This document shows, piece after piece, positions 50,743 through 58,881 of a stretch of 64,000 nucleotides of DNA. The notes below the pieces were generated by a model. It was not told the origin of the DNA. It saw nothing but the letters and a program-made list of their open reading frames with translations, and made no database searches. This DNA comes from Kordia algicida (GTDB lineage: Bacteria > Bacteroidota > Bacteroidia > Flavobacteriales > Flavobacteriaceae), in the NCBI RefSeq assembly GCF_051013375.1, contig NZ_CP142125.1. The stretch is one strand, 5' to 3'. Numbering within the stretch: the stretch's first letter is position 1; each line of letters opens with the position of its first letter. The translations under genes and the position numbers were made by a program.

Positions 50743-51113
50743 ATTTGCTTCGCCTAATTCAGGGTTATTTGTGCTTACGTAAGAATGACGAGTTGTGAGT
50801 TATAAGTAGTGAGTATTGAGATGTTAGTATTGAGAAATTTTACATAGATCATTTTTGAGTTTTAAATGATGATTTTCGGTTTACTTAACTTTGATAATCA
50901 GTAGTAGTAAATAACAATCTAATAGCAAAGTTTCCCAAGTCGAACTTTATAGTTGTTAAAAGCAATAAGTTTATTCATAAAAGAACATTCTTCTTTATGT
51001 ATCACAACTTAAAATCGAAACAACCTTGAATCATTGAATTTTTAAATCGTTGAATTGTAATGAGCGAAGCGAATATAACAGCGTCAGCGGTCTAAAAGCG
51101 TAGCAAGTCTAAA
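50743..51113. repeat. Repeat-rich intergenic space, two gene-end repeat units
   Basis: At the left, TTTTAGATTTGCTTCGCC continues from the methyltransferase stop; at the right, from 51053, the minus strand reads TTAGACTTGCTACGCTTTTA and GACCGCTGACGCTG, next to the LytTR gene stop. In between are an A+T-rich segment with no ORF or promoter and the short repeat GTAGTGAGTATTGAGATG (about 50798). Confidence 0.55.
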
Positions 51114-51821
51114 TCACAGTAAATCCAAACGCTTCATCAATTCTGGTCGCTTGGAACGACTTACGGGAATCACATCTTTCTTAATAAGCACGCTATTGTC
51201 TTCAATATCAATGATTTTCTTCAAATTGATAATATACGAACGGTGAATTTTCAGGAATAATGAATCTGGTAGTTTTTCTTCAATTTTCTTTAAAGTTGAA
51301 TGAACTGTGTAGTTTTTATCTTCCGTTTTAATATGAATATAATCGCCTTTCGCTTCCACCAAATAAATGCTTGGAATGTCAATTTTAATCAAACGACGAT
51401 CAATGTTGATGTAAAAATCGTTTTCCAATTTTGTTTCTACTTTCGCTTCTTCCGTTTTGGTTGCTAAAAGTTGGTGTTTTTTTGCTTTTTCAACTGCCAT
51501 TTTAAAACGATCAGCATCTATAGGTTTTAGTAAATAATCTACAATACATTCGTACTGAAATGCTTCAATTGCAAATTTTGGATCGGAAGTCGTCAATACA
51601 ATGCTTGGCGGATTTTTCAATGTTTTTACAAAGTCAAACCCAGTAAAATCAGGCATATGAATGTCTAAAAAGATCAAATCGACTTCGTTTTCGTTCAAAT
51701 ATTTAATGGCTTGCATTGCATTTGGAAATTCTTCTACAACATGCAAAGAATCAATCTCATCACACAATGTTTTTATGATTGTTCTTGCTAGTTTTTCATC
51801 ATCAATAATAATACAATTCAT
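51114..51821 (-). CDS. LytTR-family response regulator
   Basis: 235 residues: an N-terminal receiver domain (IIDDEKLART, phospho-Asp in LIFLDIHMPDFTGFDF, Lys in YLLKPIDADR) and a C-terminal LytTR DNA-binding domain (about 140-235; FLKIHRSYIINLKKI, VIPVSRSKRPEL). It is the output of the phosphorelay and the last gene of the seven-gene operon. LytTR proteins bind pairs of about 9-bp direct repeats near 21 bp apart; such pairs occur upstream of four units in this window, including this operon. Confidence 0.92.
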   Translation of the reverse strand: MNCIIIDDEKLARTIIKTLCDEIDSLHVVEEFPNAMQAIKYLNENEVDLIFLDIHMPDFTGFDFVKTLKNPPSIVLTTSDPKFAIEAFQYECIVDYLLKPIDADRFKMAVEKAKKHQLLATKTEEAKVETKLENDFYINIDRRLIKIDIPSIYLVEAKGDYIHIKTEDKNYTVHSTLKKIEEKLPDSLFLKIHRSYIINLKKIIDIEDNSVLIKKDVIPVSRSKRPELMKRLDLL

Positions 51822-51825
51822 ACCT

Positions 51826-52143
51826 TTAAATAGTTTTTATATACGCCGTGATTGTGTTTAAAATTTGTTCAAAATCTTCTTCACCTTTCCTACTTTTTTC
51901 ACGTAAATTATGCTCAAAAGCATTTGCGAGTTCATAACTTTTTTCAAGCCCTAAAATACTAATTTTGTGCTTTAGTTTGTGTACATTTTCTTCTATTTTT
52001 TTGTAATCTTTGGCAGCTAAACTTTCATAATACTCCTTTTTTTCTTCAGGAAATTCAGATTTTATAACGTCAATAAGTGTTTTTTTTATGTTTTCGTCGC
52101 CACGAGCTAATTGGTCTACGTAGGTTAAATTTGGTTGCTCCAT
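51826..52143 (-). CDS. Histidine phosphotransfer (Hpt) domain protein
   Basis: 105 residues, a single helical Hpt domain. Acceptor His is in KKIEENVHKLKHKISILG, a His-Lys-Leu-Lys pattern that resembles the usual HxLKG. It should pass phosphate between a receiver and a histidine kinase. It lies 4 bp upstream of the LytTR gene and 3 bp downstream of the histidine kinase. Confidence 0.8.
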   Translation of the reverse strand: MEQPNLTYVDQLARGDENIKKTLIDVIKSEFPEEKKEYYESLAAKDYKKIEENVHKLKHKISILGLEKSYELANAFEHNLREKSRKGEEDFEQILNTITAYIKTI

Positions 52144-52146
52144 ACT

Positions 52147-53196
52147 TTATTTTTTTAGGGTAAAATAAAAGGTTGTTCCTAAATTTGGTGTCGATTGTAT
52201 CCAAATGTCACCTTTATAAAGTTCGATAATTTTTTTGACAATTGAAAGCCCAATTCCTGTTGACTTGTAATCATTTTGCAACTTTTGAAAAGCCACAAAT
52301 ATTTTATCGAAGTATTTTGCTTCAATTCCTTTGCCGTTATCTTTTACGTAAAACTCATAAAAATCACCTTTGTCCGTGTAGCCAATGATAATTTCTCCTT
52401 TGGGTTTGTCATTAAATTTGATGGCATTTCGGAGTAAATTTCGAAATAATTCTTCCAAACGGAAATGATCGCCGGTAACTTTAGGTAATTTTTCTGGAAT
52501 CGTAACGGTAACATGTTCAGGAATTTCCATTAAGCTCAATACTTTTTGAAGGACTTCATCTGTAGCTACTATGTAGAAATCTTTTTCAGCACGACCAATA
52601 GACGAATATTTTAGAATTCCTTTGACCAAGGTATCCATTTTTTCGACATTGCTACGAATAAGTTTGATGGTTTCTTTACCATTTTCACCCAATAATTCTT
52701 CATAATCATCTTTTAGCCAAGTCGTCAGTGCATCAATGCTTTGTAGTGGCGATTTTAAGTCGTGCGATACCAAATGTGTATAATCATTAAGCTCTTGATT
52801 CTGACGTTCTAAACTTGTCAACAATTTATCACGTTGTTTATTTATGGCTAAAATTTCTTTGGTTTGATTGTCGATTAAATCTACCAAACGCAGCGAATCT
52901 AAATCTAAGTTTTCTTGATTTTCGCCATCGTTTAAGTTGTATGAATTGAGCGTATCAATAACATTTTTTAGCTTTTTGATGATTTCTTTTTGCGAGTCCG
53001 ATTCTTTACGAAGTTGCTCATTAGCTTCAAAAAGTTCTTCCGAACTGATTTTTGTAGCGCGTTGTAACATGGCAAATTGTTCGTTAGAATTGTCATACGA
53101 ACGATTTACCGCATCTAGAAAACGCTCCATTTCAGGATGATTTTGCAATTCAGGAGAGAGATATTTTCGTAATTGTCTTTTTAAAAGAGGATTCAT
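52147..53196 (-). CDS. Histidine kinase without membrane segment (partner of FIST)
   Basis: 349 residues from the ATG at 53196; a GTG at 53208 would overlap the FIST gene by 8 bp. The N-terminus is long coiled coil (about 60-130) without membrane helix or named sensor domain. Then come a HisKA domain (phospho-acceptor in LVSHDLKSPLQSIDAL) and an HATPase_c domain with N (LLRNAIKFND), G1 (VKDNGKGIEAKY) and G2 (STGIGLSIVKKII) boxes. It would receive its signal from the FIST protein upstream. Confidence 0.9.
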   Translation of the reverse strand: MNPLLKRQLRKYLSPELQNHPEMERFLDAVNRSYDNSNEQFAMLQRATKISSEELFEANEQLRKESDSQKEIIKKLKNVIDTLNSYNLNDGENQENLDLDSLRLVDLIDNQTKEILAINKQRDKLLTSLERQNQELNDYTHLVSHDLKSPLQSIDALTTWLKDDYEELLGENGKETIKLIRSNVEKMDTLVKGILKYSSIGRAEKDFYIVATDEVLQKVLSLMEIPEHVTVTIPEKLPKVTGDHFRLEELFRNLLRNAIKFNDKPKGEIIIGYTDKGDFYEFYVKDNGKGIEAKYFDKIFVAFQKLQNDYKSTGIGLSIVKKIIELYKGDIWIQSTPNLGTTFYFTLKK

Positions 53197-53200
53197 CTTT

Positions 53201-54340
53201 TTATTCACTTATCAGTGTAATTGTCATTGTTTGGTTGTGTAATTGACAGTTTTTTTCGCCGCCAAAAGGAGCAATTTCTCCATAGGAATACAATCCGCAA
53301 ATTGTAGTTGTGTTTCCAACAACTTCAAGTACTTCTTCAATTTCTTCTTCTACACGTTGATCTAGTACCAATTTTCGTCCTATACAACTTACTAAAATTG
53401 CTAATTCGGCTTCAGTTTCTCGTAATTCTAGTGCTTGCGTTGCTGCTTGTTCGGAAGCATCTACAATAGTGTCAACATTTGTCATCATCAATTGCACACG
53501 TGAATTTTCAAGAATATCTCCAGCCAAAATCATGGAATTTTTTTCTTCGTCAATATTTAAAATTGTTCGTACAATAGATTGTTTTTCGTTGGTCGATTTT
53601 ACTTTTAGCGGATATAACAACGCTGCCGCAGGCAATTCTTTTGATTTTTCGCCCAAATACTTTTTGTATAAATCTAGCGCAGGCTGATTGTCCAATTCGT
53701 ACAATACATTTGCATCTGATTTTGTCACAATACGTTCTGGTCCAAAAGGTGTCCAACCACCGTTAATAGCAAAGCTGATATCAAGCGTTTCTCCATACAA
53801 ACCAATGGCAACAATTTCACCCGATTTTGGCAGTTCGTTATACGAAGCAACTGTTTTTTCAAAGCGAGCTGCATCGCCACATAATGCGCCCGTAATCAAT
53901 ACGTTTTCTTCCGTTGCCGAGTTCATTCCTAATGTTAATTGACTTCCGTTGATAAAACTTCCTTCAGACACAATAAATATGTGTTTTAATCCTTTAGGAT
54001 CAAACTGTTCAATGAGGTTTTTTCCTGTTGTATAACTGTTAATCTCAGCATCATTTTCTAGTACATTTGCTGTTTTAATTACAAACGTACTTTTTTCAAA
54101 TTCGACAGCAGTAATTGTAACACTTTCATCATCGACATATTGCGATGTAATATCGCCAGAAGTAGAACCAAATACAAATTCGCCATCAGGGAAAATAGCT
54201 TTTACTTCTTCAAGGATGGTTTCACTTTCTAGCATATATCTATTTCCAAAAACCAAAACTAACGGTTTTTGAAGCGTGTTATTTTCGCCCAAGTAAGTCC
54301 AATCAGAATTTATTGTTTTTTTGAGTTGTACGGTTTTCAT
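53201..54340 (-). CDS. FIST-domain (NosP-like) sensor protein
   Basis: 379 residues, soluble. A FIST N domain (about 25-210; FGSTSGDITSQYVDD, ITGALCGDAARFE) and a FIST C domain (about 215-370; AALLYPLKVKS, LVSCIGRKLVLDQR with Cys and GLYSYGEIAPFGGEKN). FIST proteins sense small molecules; the NosP subgroup binds heme and NO and works with a cognate histidine kinase. The PAS kinase stop and this gene's start codon are adjacent (TAA-ATG, no gap). Heme binding is not shown by the sequence. Confidence 0.88.
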   Translation of the reverse strand: MKTVQLKKTINSDWTYLGENNTLQKPLVLVFGNRYMLESETILEEVKAIFPDGEFVFGSTSGDITSQYVDDESVTITAVEFEKSTFVIKTANVLENDAEINSYTTGKNLIEQFDPKGLKHIFIVSEGSFINGSQLTLGMNSATEENVLITGALCGDAARFEKTVASYNELPKSGEIVAIGLYGETLDISFAINGGWTPFGPERIVTKSDANVLYELDNQPALDLYKKYLGEKSKELPAAALLYPLKVKSTNEKQSIVRTILNIDEEKNSMILAGDILENSRVQLMMTNVDTIVDASEQAATQALELRETEAELAILVSCIGRKLVLDQRVEEEIEEVLEVVGNTTTICGLYSYGEIAPFGGEKNCQLHNQTMTITLISE

Positions 54341-56323
54341 TTACTGCTTTTTTATGGTAAAAAAGAAGGTCGTTCCTTCTCCAAGTTCGCTTTCGAGCCA
54401 AATATTTCCTTCGTATAAATCGACAATTTTTTTCACAATAGACAAACCAATTCCGGTTGATTCTTTGCTTTTGTTTAAGGAATGAAAGATTTTGAAAATT
54501 CGGTCGTGAAATTTTTTATCAATACCGATTCCATTATCTCGTACAGAAAATTGATAGAAAGAAGGTTCTTCCACAACATCAATTTCTACAATTCCGTTGT
54601 CTTTGTCACAAAATTTAATGGCGTTACTCATTAAATTTTGAAAGAGTTGTTGAAACTTGGTAGGATCGCCTTTTACAACAGGCAGTTTTTTTAATATGTT
54701 AATTGAAATATGCTCAGGAACAAATAATAAACGATGCAAATCTTCCATTGTTGTATTGAGATCTACTTCTTTTGAAGCTGCTGTTTCCGAACCTGCGCTT
54801 GAGTATTCTAAAATGTTAGAAATTAAGTTTTCCATAATTTCTAAAGTATCTTCAATAAGTTTTAAATTTTGCAATGTAGGATCGTCAAACTTGCCTTCAT
54901 TGTCCATTTTTATCCAAGAAACTAGCGCGTTGATACTGCGTAAGGGCGATTTTAAATCGTGTGAAACAATATGAGCATATTCGTATAATTCGTTGTTGCT
55001 CTTTTCGAGCTTTTCTAAGATTTTTTCTTTCTGTTTTTCAAGATTTTTAAGTTCGGTAATGTCTAAATGAATTCCGATAGAACCGATCACTTCTCCATCT
55101 AAATTATAGTTTGGAGCACCACTTATCAACCAATTTTTGGGTGTTCCTTGTTTGTCTTTAACGTTAATTTCGTATGAGTTGGATGTACCGTTGAGACGTT
55201 TTTTATTTTCTCGCTCAATGATATTTTCATCTTCTGCAATAGGAAATAACTTTCCACCAATTTGCCCAATCAATTCATCTTCATCATATCCAGACATTTC
55301 GCAAAAACTCTGATTTACCATCAAAATTTTATCGTCGTTATCAACTTCTACCAAACCAAGATTCATGTTGGCAATAATGCTGCTGTATTTTTCTTTTTGC
55401 GCTTCTAAACTTTTGCTGTATTTTCTATTGAGCGAAATATCTCGGTATGTCCACAAATGACCTTTGTAGGTGCCTCCTTTTAAAATAGGAATAAAATCTA
55501 GTTCTAAAATAGTACCGTCAGCCATTGTCAATTCTGTACCAATTACTTGCTTTTTTTCGTGTAAAATGCGATTGATCGTATTAATAAAAAGTTTTGGGTC
55601 TTTAAATAATATTTTGCTTTCTTCTGCGGCGTTAGAACAATCTTGCCCTTTTAGTAATTCGGGAGAAACGGGAATTTTAAAAATCTCACAAAACTTTGCG
55701 TTTGTCAACACAATATTGCGGTTTTCATCTTCCAATAAAACGGCGCTGTCTAAGTTGAGAATTAAGGTTGAAAGCCTGTTTTCAGATTCAATCAATTTAT
55801 CATCAAACTTTTTCTGATCGGTGATGTCACGAATAATTCCTTGTGCAGCAATAGGTTTTTCGTTGGCATCAAAAATTAAACTTGCATTAATTTGAACCCA
55901 ACGAACACCTTTGTTTTTTGTGTAAACACGTGCTGTATAGTTTGAAAAGCGTCCTTTTTCAATCAATTCACTAAACGATTCAAACGCATATGCTACATCT
56001 TCTTTGTATATTAAACTTGTTACATTTAGTGTTTCTTCTAAAATATTATAACCAAAAAGCTCGCAAGCAGCATCGTTCATTTTAAGCACATTTCCGCCTA
56101 AATCCATCACCAAGTACGCATCTATAATATTCTCAAAAACACCTGCTAATTGTGATGTTTTTTCACTAACAGATGCTTCAAGTTTAGAGTTGGTTACCTT
56201 TAATTCTTCCGACAATATGTATAATTCTCTCGATTTGTCTTCTAGAATTTTCTCGGCGGCTCGTCTTGCTTCTTTTTCACGCTTTAATGCGCGTTGTAAT
56301 ATGTCAATTTGTTCCTGACTCAT
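54341..56323 (-). CDS. Multi-PAS histidine kinase next to H-NOX
   Basis: 660 residues, soluble. An N-terminal coiled coil (about 1-55) is followed by three PAS/PAC modules (about 55-175, 180-300 and 305-430; e.g. GVFENIIDAYLVMDLGGNVL, IIANMNLGLVEVDNDDKI), then HisKA (VSHDLKSPLRSINALVSW) and HATPase_c (LMSNAIKFCDKDNG, VRDNGIGIDKKFHD, STGIGLSIVKKIVDLYEG). It shares the A of its ATG with the H-NOX stop codon, so it is the expected partner of the H-NOX sensor. No membrane segment, so the signal is cytoplasmic. Confidence 0.92.
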   Translation of the reverse strand: MSQEQIDILQRALKREKEARRAAEKILEDKSRELYILSEELKVTNSKLEASVSEKTSQLAGVFENIIDAYLVMDLGGNVLKMNDAACELFGYNILEETLNVTSLIYKEDVAYAFESFSELIEKGRFSNYTARVYTKNKGVRWVQINASLIFDANEKPIAAQGIIRDITDQKKFDDKLIESENRLSTLILNLDSAVLLEDENRNIVLTNAKFCEIFKIPVSPELLKGQDCSNAAEESKILFKDPKLFINTINRILHEKKQVIGTELTMADGTILELDFIPILKGGTYKGHLWTYRDISLNRKYSKSLEAQKEKYSSIIANMNLGLVEVDNDDKILMVNQSFCEMSGYDEDELIGQIGGKLFPIAEDENIIERENKKRLNGTSNSYEINVKDKQGTPKNWLISGAPNYNLDGEVIGSIGIHLDITELKNLEKQKEKILEKLEKSNNELYEYAHIVSHDLKSPLRSINALVSWIKMDNEGKFDDPTLQNLKLIEDTLEIMENLISNILEYSSAGSETAASKEVDLNTTMEDLHRLLFVPEHISINILKKLPVVKGDPTKFQQLFQNLMSNAIKFCDKDNGIVEIDVVEEPSFYQFSVRDNGIGIDKKFHDRIFKIFHSLNKSKESTGIGLSIVKKIVDLYEGNIWLESELGEGTTFFFTIKKQ

Positions 56324-56862
56324 TAATTTTTGTTAATGATAAATTTTACTTCCGTTCCGTCTTCTTTTATTTTTTCTAGAATGATTTCTGCTGAACTATT
56401 GAAGTGTTCAAAGGTTTTATTCATCAATCCTAAACCAAAATGATGCATGGCACGGCTCGATTTGTATATCATGGTAAGTGAATTTGCTGTTTTTTCTTCA
56501 ACGACAAACGTTGGCAACTCGGCATCAGGATATATTTTTCGAACTTCTACATGAATGTGATTTTCAATAGAAGCGAGCATTTCAATAGGATCTTTGTAAG
56601 TTGCGAGCAATCCGGGATAGCTATCTTCAATAACACTGAAAAAATGTTCGGCGTAGGTGAGAAGTAAGTCGTCAATAGAAACGTCTGTATTTGCACTCAA
56701 ATTTTGCAATAGTTGAAGCATCTCTGAAAAGCGATAGGTTCCAATAGATGTGTACACACCTTCAGATTCTAATTCAGATTGTGTAATGATTTTATCTACC
56801 ATTTCCAATCCAAATTTGTCTTCGACTAAATCTAAAAATTCTGTAAATATAATTCCTTTCAT
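56323..56862 (-). CDS. H-NOX (heme NO/O2-binding) protein
   Basis: 179 residues from the ATG at 56862 (a TTG two codons earlier is less likely), the usual size of stand-alone H-NOX. It binds heme and senses NO (or O2) in the cytoplasm. Heme ligation motif: ENHIHVEVRKIYPDAELP, with H104 the probable proximal ligand (H102 the alternative), and the YxSxR heme-propionate motif YKSSR (Y133, S135, R137). The Tyr in the distal pocket that gives O2 binding cannot be judged by eye. Directly followed by the PAS kinase. Confidence 0.93.
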   Translation of the reverse strand: MKGIIFTEFLDLVEDKFGLEMVDKIITQSELESEGVYTSIGTYRFSEMLQLLQNLSANTDVSIDDLLLTYAEHFFSVIEDSYPGLLATYKDPIEMLASIENHIHVEVRKIYPDAELPTFVVEEKTANSLTMIYKSSRAMHHFGLGLMNKTFEHFNSSAEIILEKIKEDGTEVKFIINKN

Positions 56863-56913
56863 AAGCAAAGTAAGGTTAAGTTTTTCTTTTTGTGTTTGGG
56901 ATGCAAAAAAAGG

Positions 56914-57327
56914 TTAAGCACTTTTTAATTCGTTAATAGACCAATACGAGAGCGCAATTTCTATCTTAGAAACGTAATCTTCGTATTTTAAAGGTTTTAA
57001 AATGTAGCCAGAAATTCCAATGCGATAACATTCCAAAATATCTTTCCGATTGTCGGAAGTTGTTAAAATGATGGTAGGAATATGTCGCAAATCGGCATCT
57101 TTTTTTAAGATAGACAAAAACTCAATACCATTTATTTTTGGCATATTTAAGTCTAATAAGATGATATCGGGTAAGTTTTCTTTCGTTTCTAATATCGCCA
57201 ACGCTTCTTCTGCATTCTTCGCTTCTGTAATTTCATGTTTGGCTTCTAACAAAGAAACAGTACGATTCATCTTCATGATTTCGATCATGTTGTCTTCGAT
57301 TAGTAATACTTTTAATGAATTTTTCAT
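56914..57327 (-). CDS. CheY-like single-domain response regulator
   Basis: 137 residues: VLLIEDNMIEIM, phospho-Asp in IILLDLNMPKINGIEF, Thr in IILTTSDNRK and Lys in YILKPLKYEDYV. No output domain, so it probably feeds the relay or acts on other proteins. It is the first gene of the operon, 51 bp before H-NOX, and has the phased repeat (site 4) upstream. Confidence 0.92.
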   Translation of the reverse strand: MKNSLKVLLIEDNMIEIMKMNRTVSLLEAKHEITEAKNAEEALAILETKENLPDIILLDLNMPKINGIEFLSILKKDADLRHIPTIILTTSDNRKDILECYRIGISGYILKPLKYEDYVSKIEIALSYWSINELKSA

Positions 57328-57409
57328 TTTTTCTTATGTAAGCAATTATACATACAATTTTACATCATAAAAAACCAATAAAAGTTGAATACAGTTTAAC
57401 GAAGAAGAA

Positions 57410-57440
57410 GTGTAGACGAAATGCAAAAAAGTGTAGATGA
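57410..57440 (-). promoter_or_regulatory. 21-bp-phased direct repeat upstream of the H-NOX/FIST operon (site 4)
   Basis: GTGTAGACGA (57410-57419) and GTGTAGATGA (57431-57440) differ in one of 10 bases and are 21 bp apart. The sequence GTGTAGACGAAATGCAA is shared exactly with site 3 (49950-49966). A weak -7 candidate lies at about 57376-57383. The distance to the first gene's ATG is 82 bp. Confidence 0.55.
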
Positions 57441-57488
57441 AGTTTTTTCCGAAAGGTTGTTTTTAGGAAAATCATCAAGTAAAGTCAA

Positions 57489-57522
57489 CAAAAAAACCTT
57501 CACTTTTTACAGCAAAGGTTTC
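57489..57522 (-). terminator. Terminator after the AhpD-like gene (minus strand)
   Basis: On the minus strand AAACCTTTGCTG... pairs with ...GAAGGTTT around a loop, followed by a run of T (plus-strand AAAAAA at 57490-57496). It closes the gene ending at 57549, and lies upstream of the signalling operon's promoter region. Confidence 0.7.
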
Positions 57523-57548
57523 TTGTTAATAGATTTATTTTAAAGGAT

Positions 57549-58139
57549 TTACACGTGTTTTCCTTTTTCCCAACCGTGTTTTCCTAAATATTGATTTCCG
57601 CTTTCTACAGCGCCTTCTTCAATAGAAGTCCCCATGCTGTCATTCCATCGATTTAAATATCCGAACAATGAAATCACACCCAACATTTCTACAATTTCGC
57701 CTTCATTCCAATGTTTGTATAATTCAGCTTTAATGTCTTCATTTACCGCATTTGGAATGATAGAAGCTGCTAGTGAAAAATCTAACGCAGCACGTTCTGC
57801 ATCCGAAAACGCAGGATGTGTTTTGTATTCCCAAATATTATCTAACTGTTCTTGCTCAGCTCCGTAACGTTCTGCGGCTCTAATGGCATGCGCTTGGCAG
57901 TAACGACAACCTGTAGCATTACTACTTACCCAAGCAATCATTCGTTTCAAAGCCGAAGTAACACGACCTTCATTTGCCATTACTGCTTTATTTAAGTTGA
58001 TAAATGCTTTTGAAATGGCTGGTCTGCGTTGCATAGTCAATACCGAATTTGGGCAAAACCCAAGTGTTTCATTAAAAAATTCGGCTAATTCTTTGGTTTC
58101 CAAATCGTGATCTGGACTTAGTGGTGTTACTAATGGCAT
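57549..58139 (-). CDS. Carboxymuconolactone decarboxylase-family peroxidase (AhpD-like)
   Basis: 196 residues. The thiol pair is in NATGCRYCQAHAIRAAERYG (CxxC followed by H), the catalytic site of AhpD-like alkylhydroperoxidases. A long N-terminal extension (1-75) and helical C-terminus (FGYLNRWNDSMGTSIE) are typical of the peroxidase-related group. It is divergent from osmC across 66 bp; the pair fits a response to peroxides. Confidence 0.88.
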   Translation of the reverse strand: MPLVTPLSPDHDLETKELAEFFNETLGFCPNSVLTMQRRPAISKAFINLNKAVMANEGRVTSALKRMIAWVSSNATGCRYCQAHAIRAAERYGAEQEQLDNIWEYKTHPAFSDAERAALDFSLAASIIPNAVNEDIKAELYKHWNEGEIVEMLGVISLFGYLNRWNDSMGTSIEEGAVESGNQYLGKHGWEKGKHV

Positions 58140-58167
58140 AATCGTATATTTTTAAATTAATTACTTG

Positions 58168-58175
58168 TATTTTTG
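58168..58175 (+). promoter_or_regulatory. -7 element TATTTTTG for osmC
   Basis: Perfect match to TAnnTTTG. It contains the TTG at 58173 that could be mistaken for a start codon, so the ATG at 58206 is chosen. Confidence 0.5.
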
Positions 58176-58205
58176 AACCAACAAGAAACGAAAAAAACTT
58201 CAGAT

Positions 58206-58628
58206 ATGGCACATAAAATAACAACACAGTGGAAAGGAAACATGTTATTTGAATCCGACAATCCAACAGGACAAACGCTTTTAATAGACACTTCTCCAGA
58301 AAATGGTGGAAACAACGAAGGATTAGCTCCAAAAGCAATGATGTTATCGTCGTTGGCAGGGTGTTCAGGTTTAGATGTAGTTTCTATCCTAAACAAAATG
58401 AAAGTTTCGGTGGAAGATTTTAAAATGGAAGTCACAGGCGAATTGACAGAAGAACATCCAAAATATTACCATACCGTTACGGTAGATTATCATTTTTATG
58501 GACAAGATTTAGATGAAAAAAAGATTCAACGCGCGGTAAATTTATCGGTAGAAACCTATTGTGGTGTTATGGAAATGTTCCGTCGTTTTGCAAAAGTGGA
58601 AACCAATACGTATTTTCACAGTTCTTAA
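58206..58628 (+). CDS. OsmC-family protein
   Basis: 140 residues from the ATG at 58206. OsmC-like peroxidase fold: GLAPKAMMLSSLAGCSGLDVVSIL carries the first conserved Cys region and SVETYCGVMEMFRRFAK the second, a pair that reduces organic hydroperoxides in this family. No signal peptide. Divergent from the AhpD-like gene, which suggests a shared oxidative-stress role. Confidence 0.87.
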   Translation: MAHKITTQWKGNMLFESDNPTGQTLLIDTSPENGGNNEGLAPKAMMLSSLAGCSGLDVVSILNKMKVSVEDFKMEVTGELTEEHPKYYHTVTVDYHFYGQDLDEKKIQRAVNLSVETYCGVMEMFRRFAKVETNTYFHSS

Positions 58629-58670
58629 TTCCGTAGTATAATTTTCCTCAGTTTTAGATTCAAACCATTA

Positions 58671-58790
58671 CTTCGAGTCATTCAGGTATTTTGTGAATCA
58701 GATATTTCTAGAAAAATGAAAAAGTCACTTCAAGTGATTTTTTGAAGAAAAATAGTATTTCGACTACGCTCAATAGCGCTATCGAGAAGT
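58671..58790. repeat. Palindromic repeat of the CACTTCGAG family
   Basis: CCATTACTTCGAGTCATTCAG, GTCACTTCAAGTGATTTTTTG and TTTCGACTACGCTCAATAGC with TATCGAGAAGTATTTTG: a rearranged copy of the family. Non-coding; upstream of recJ. Confidence 0.6.
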
Positions 58791-58881
58791 ATTTTGAAAC
58801 CAAAACAACAACAGAATAATAAACCACGAATAAAATTAGATTTTGAAACCAAACAAAAAGTAAAAATCTAAACAAAAAACC

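Noticed and set aside
58173..58205. TTG start adding 11 residues to OsmC
   Set aside because: The TTG lies in the promoter -7 element TATTTTTG; homologues begin at MAHKITTQW-like residues.
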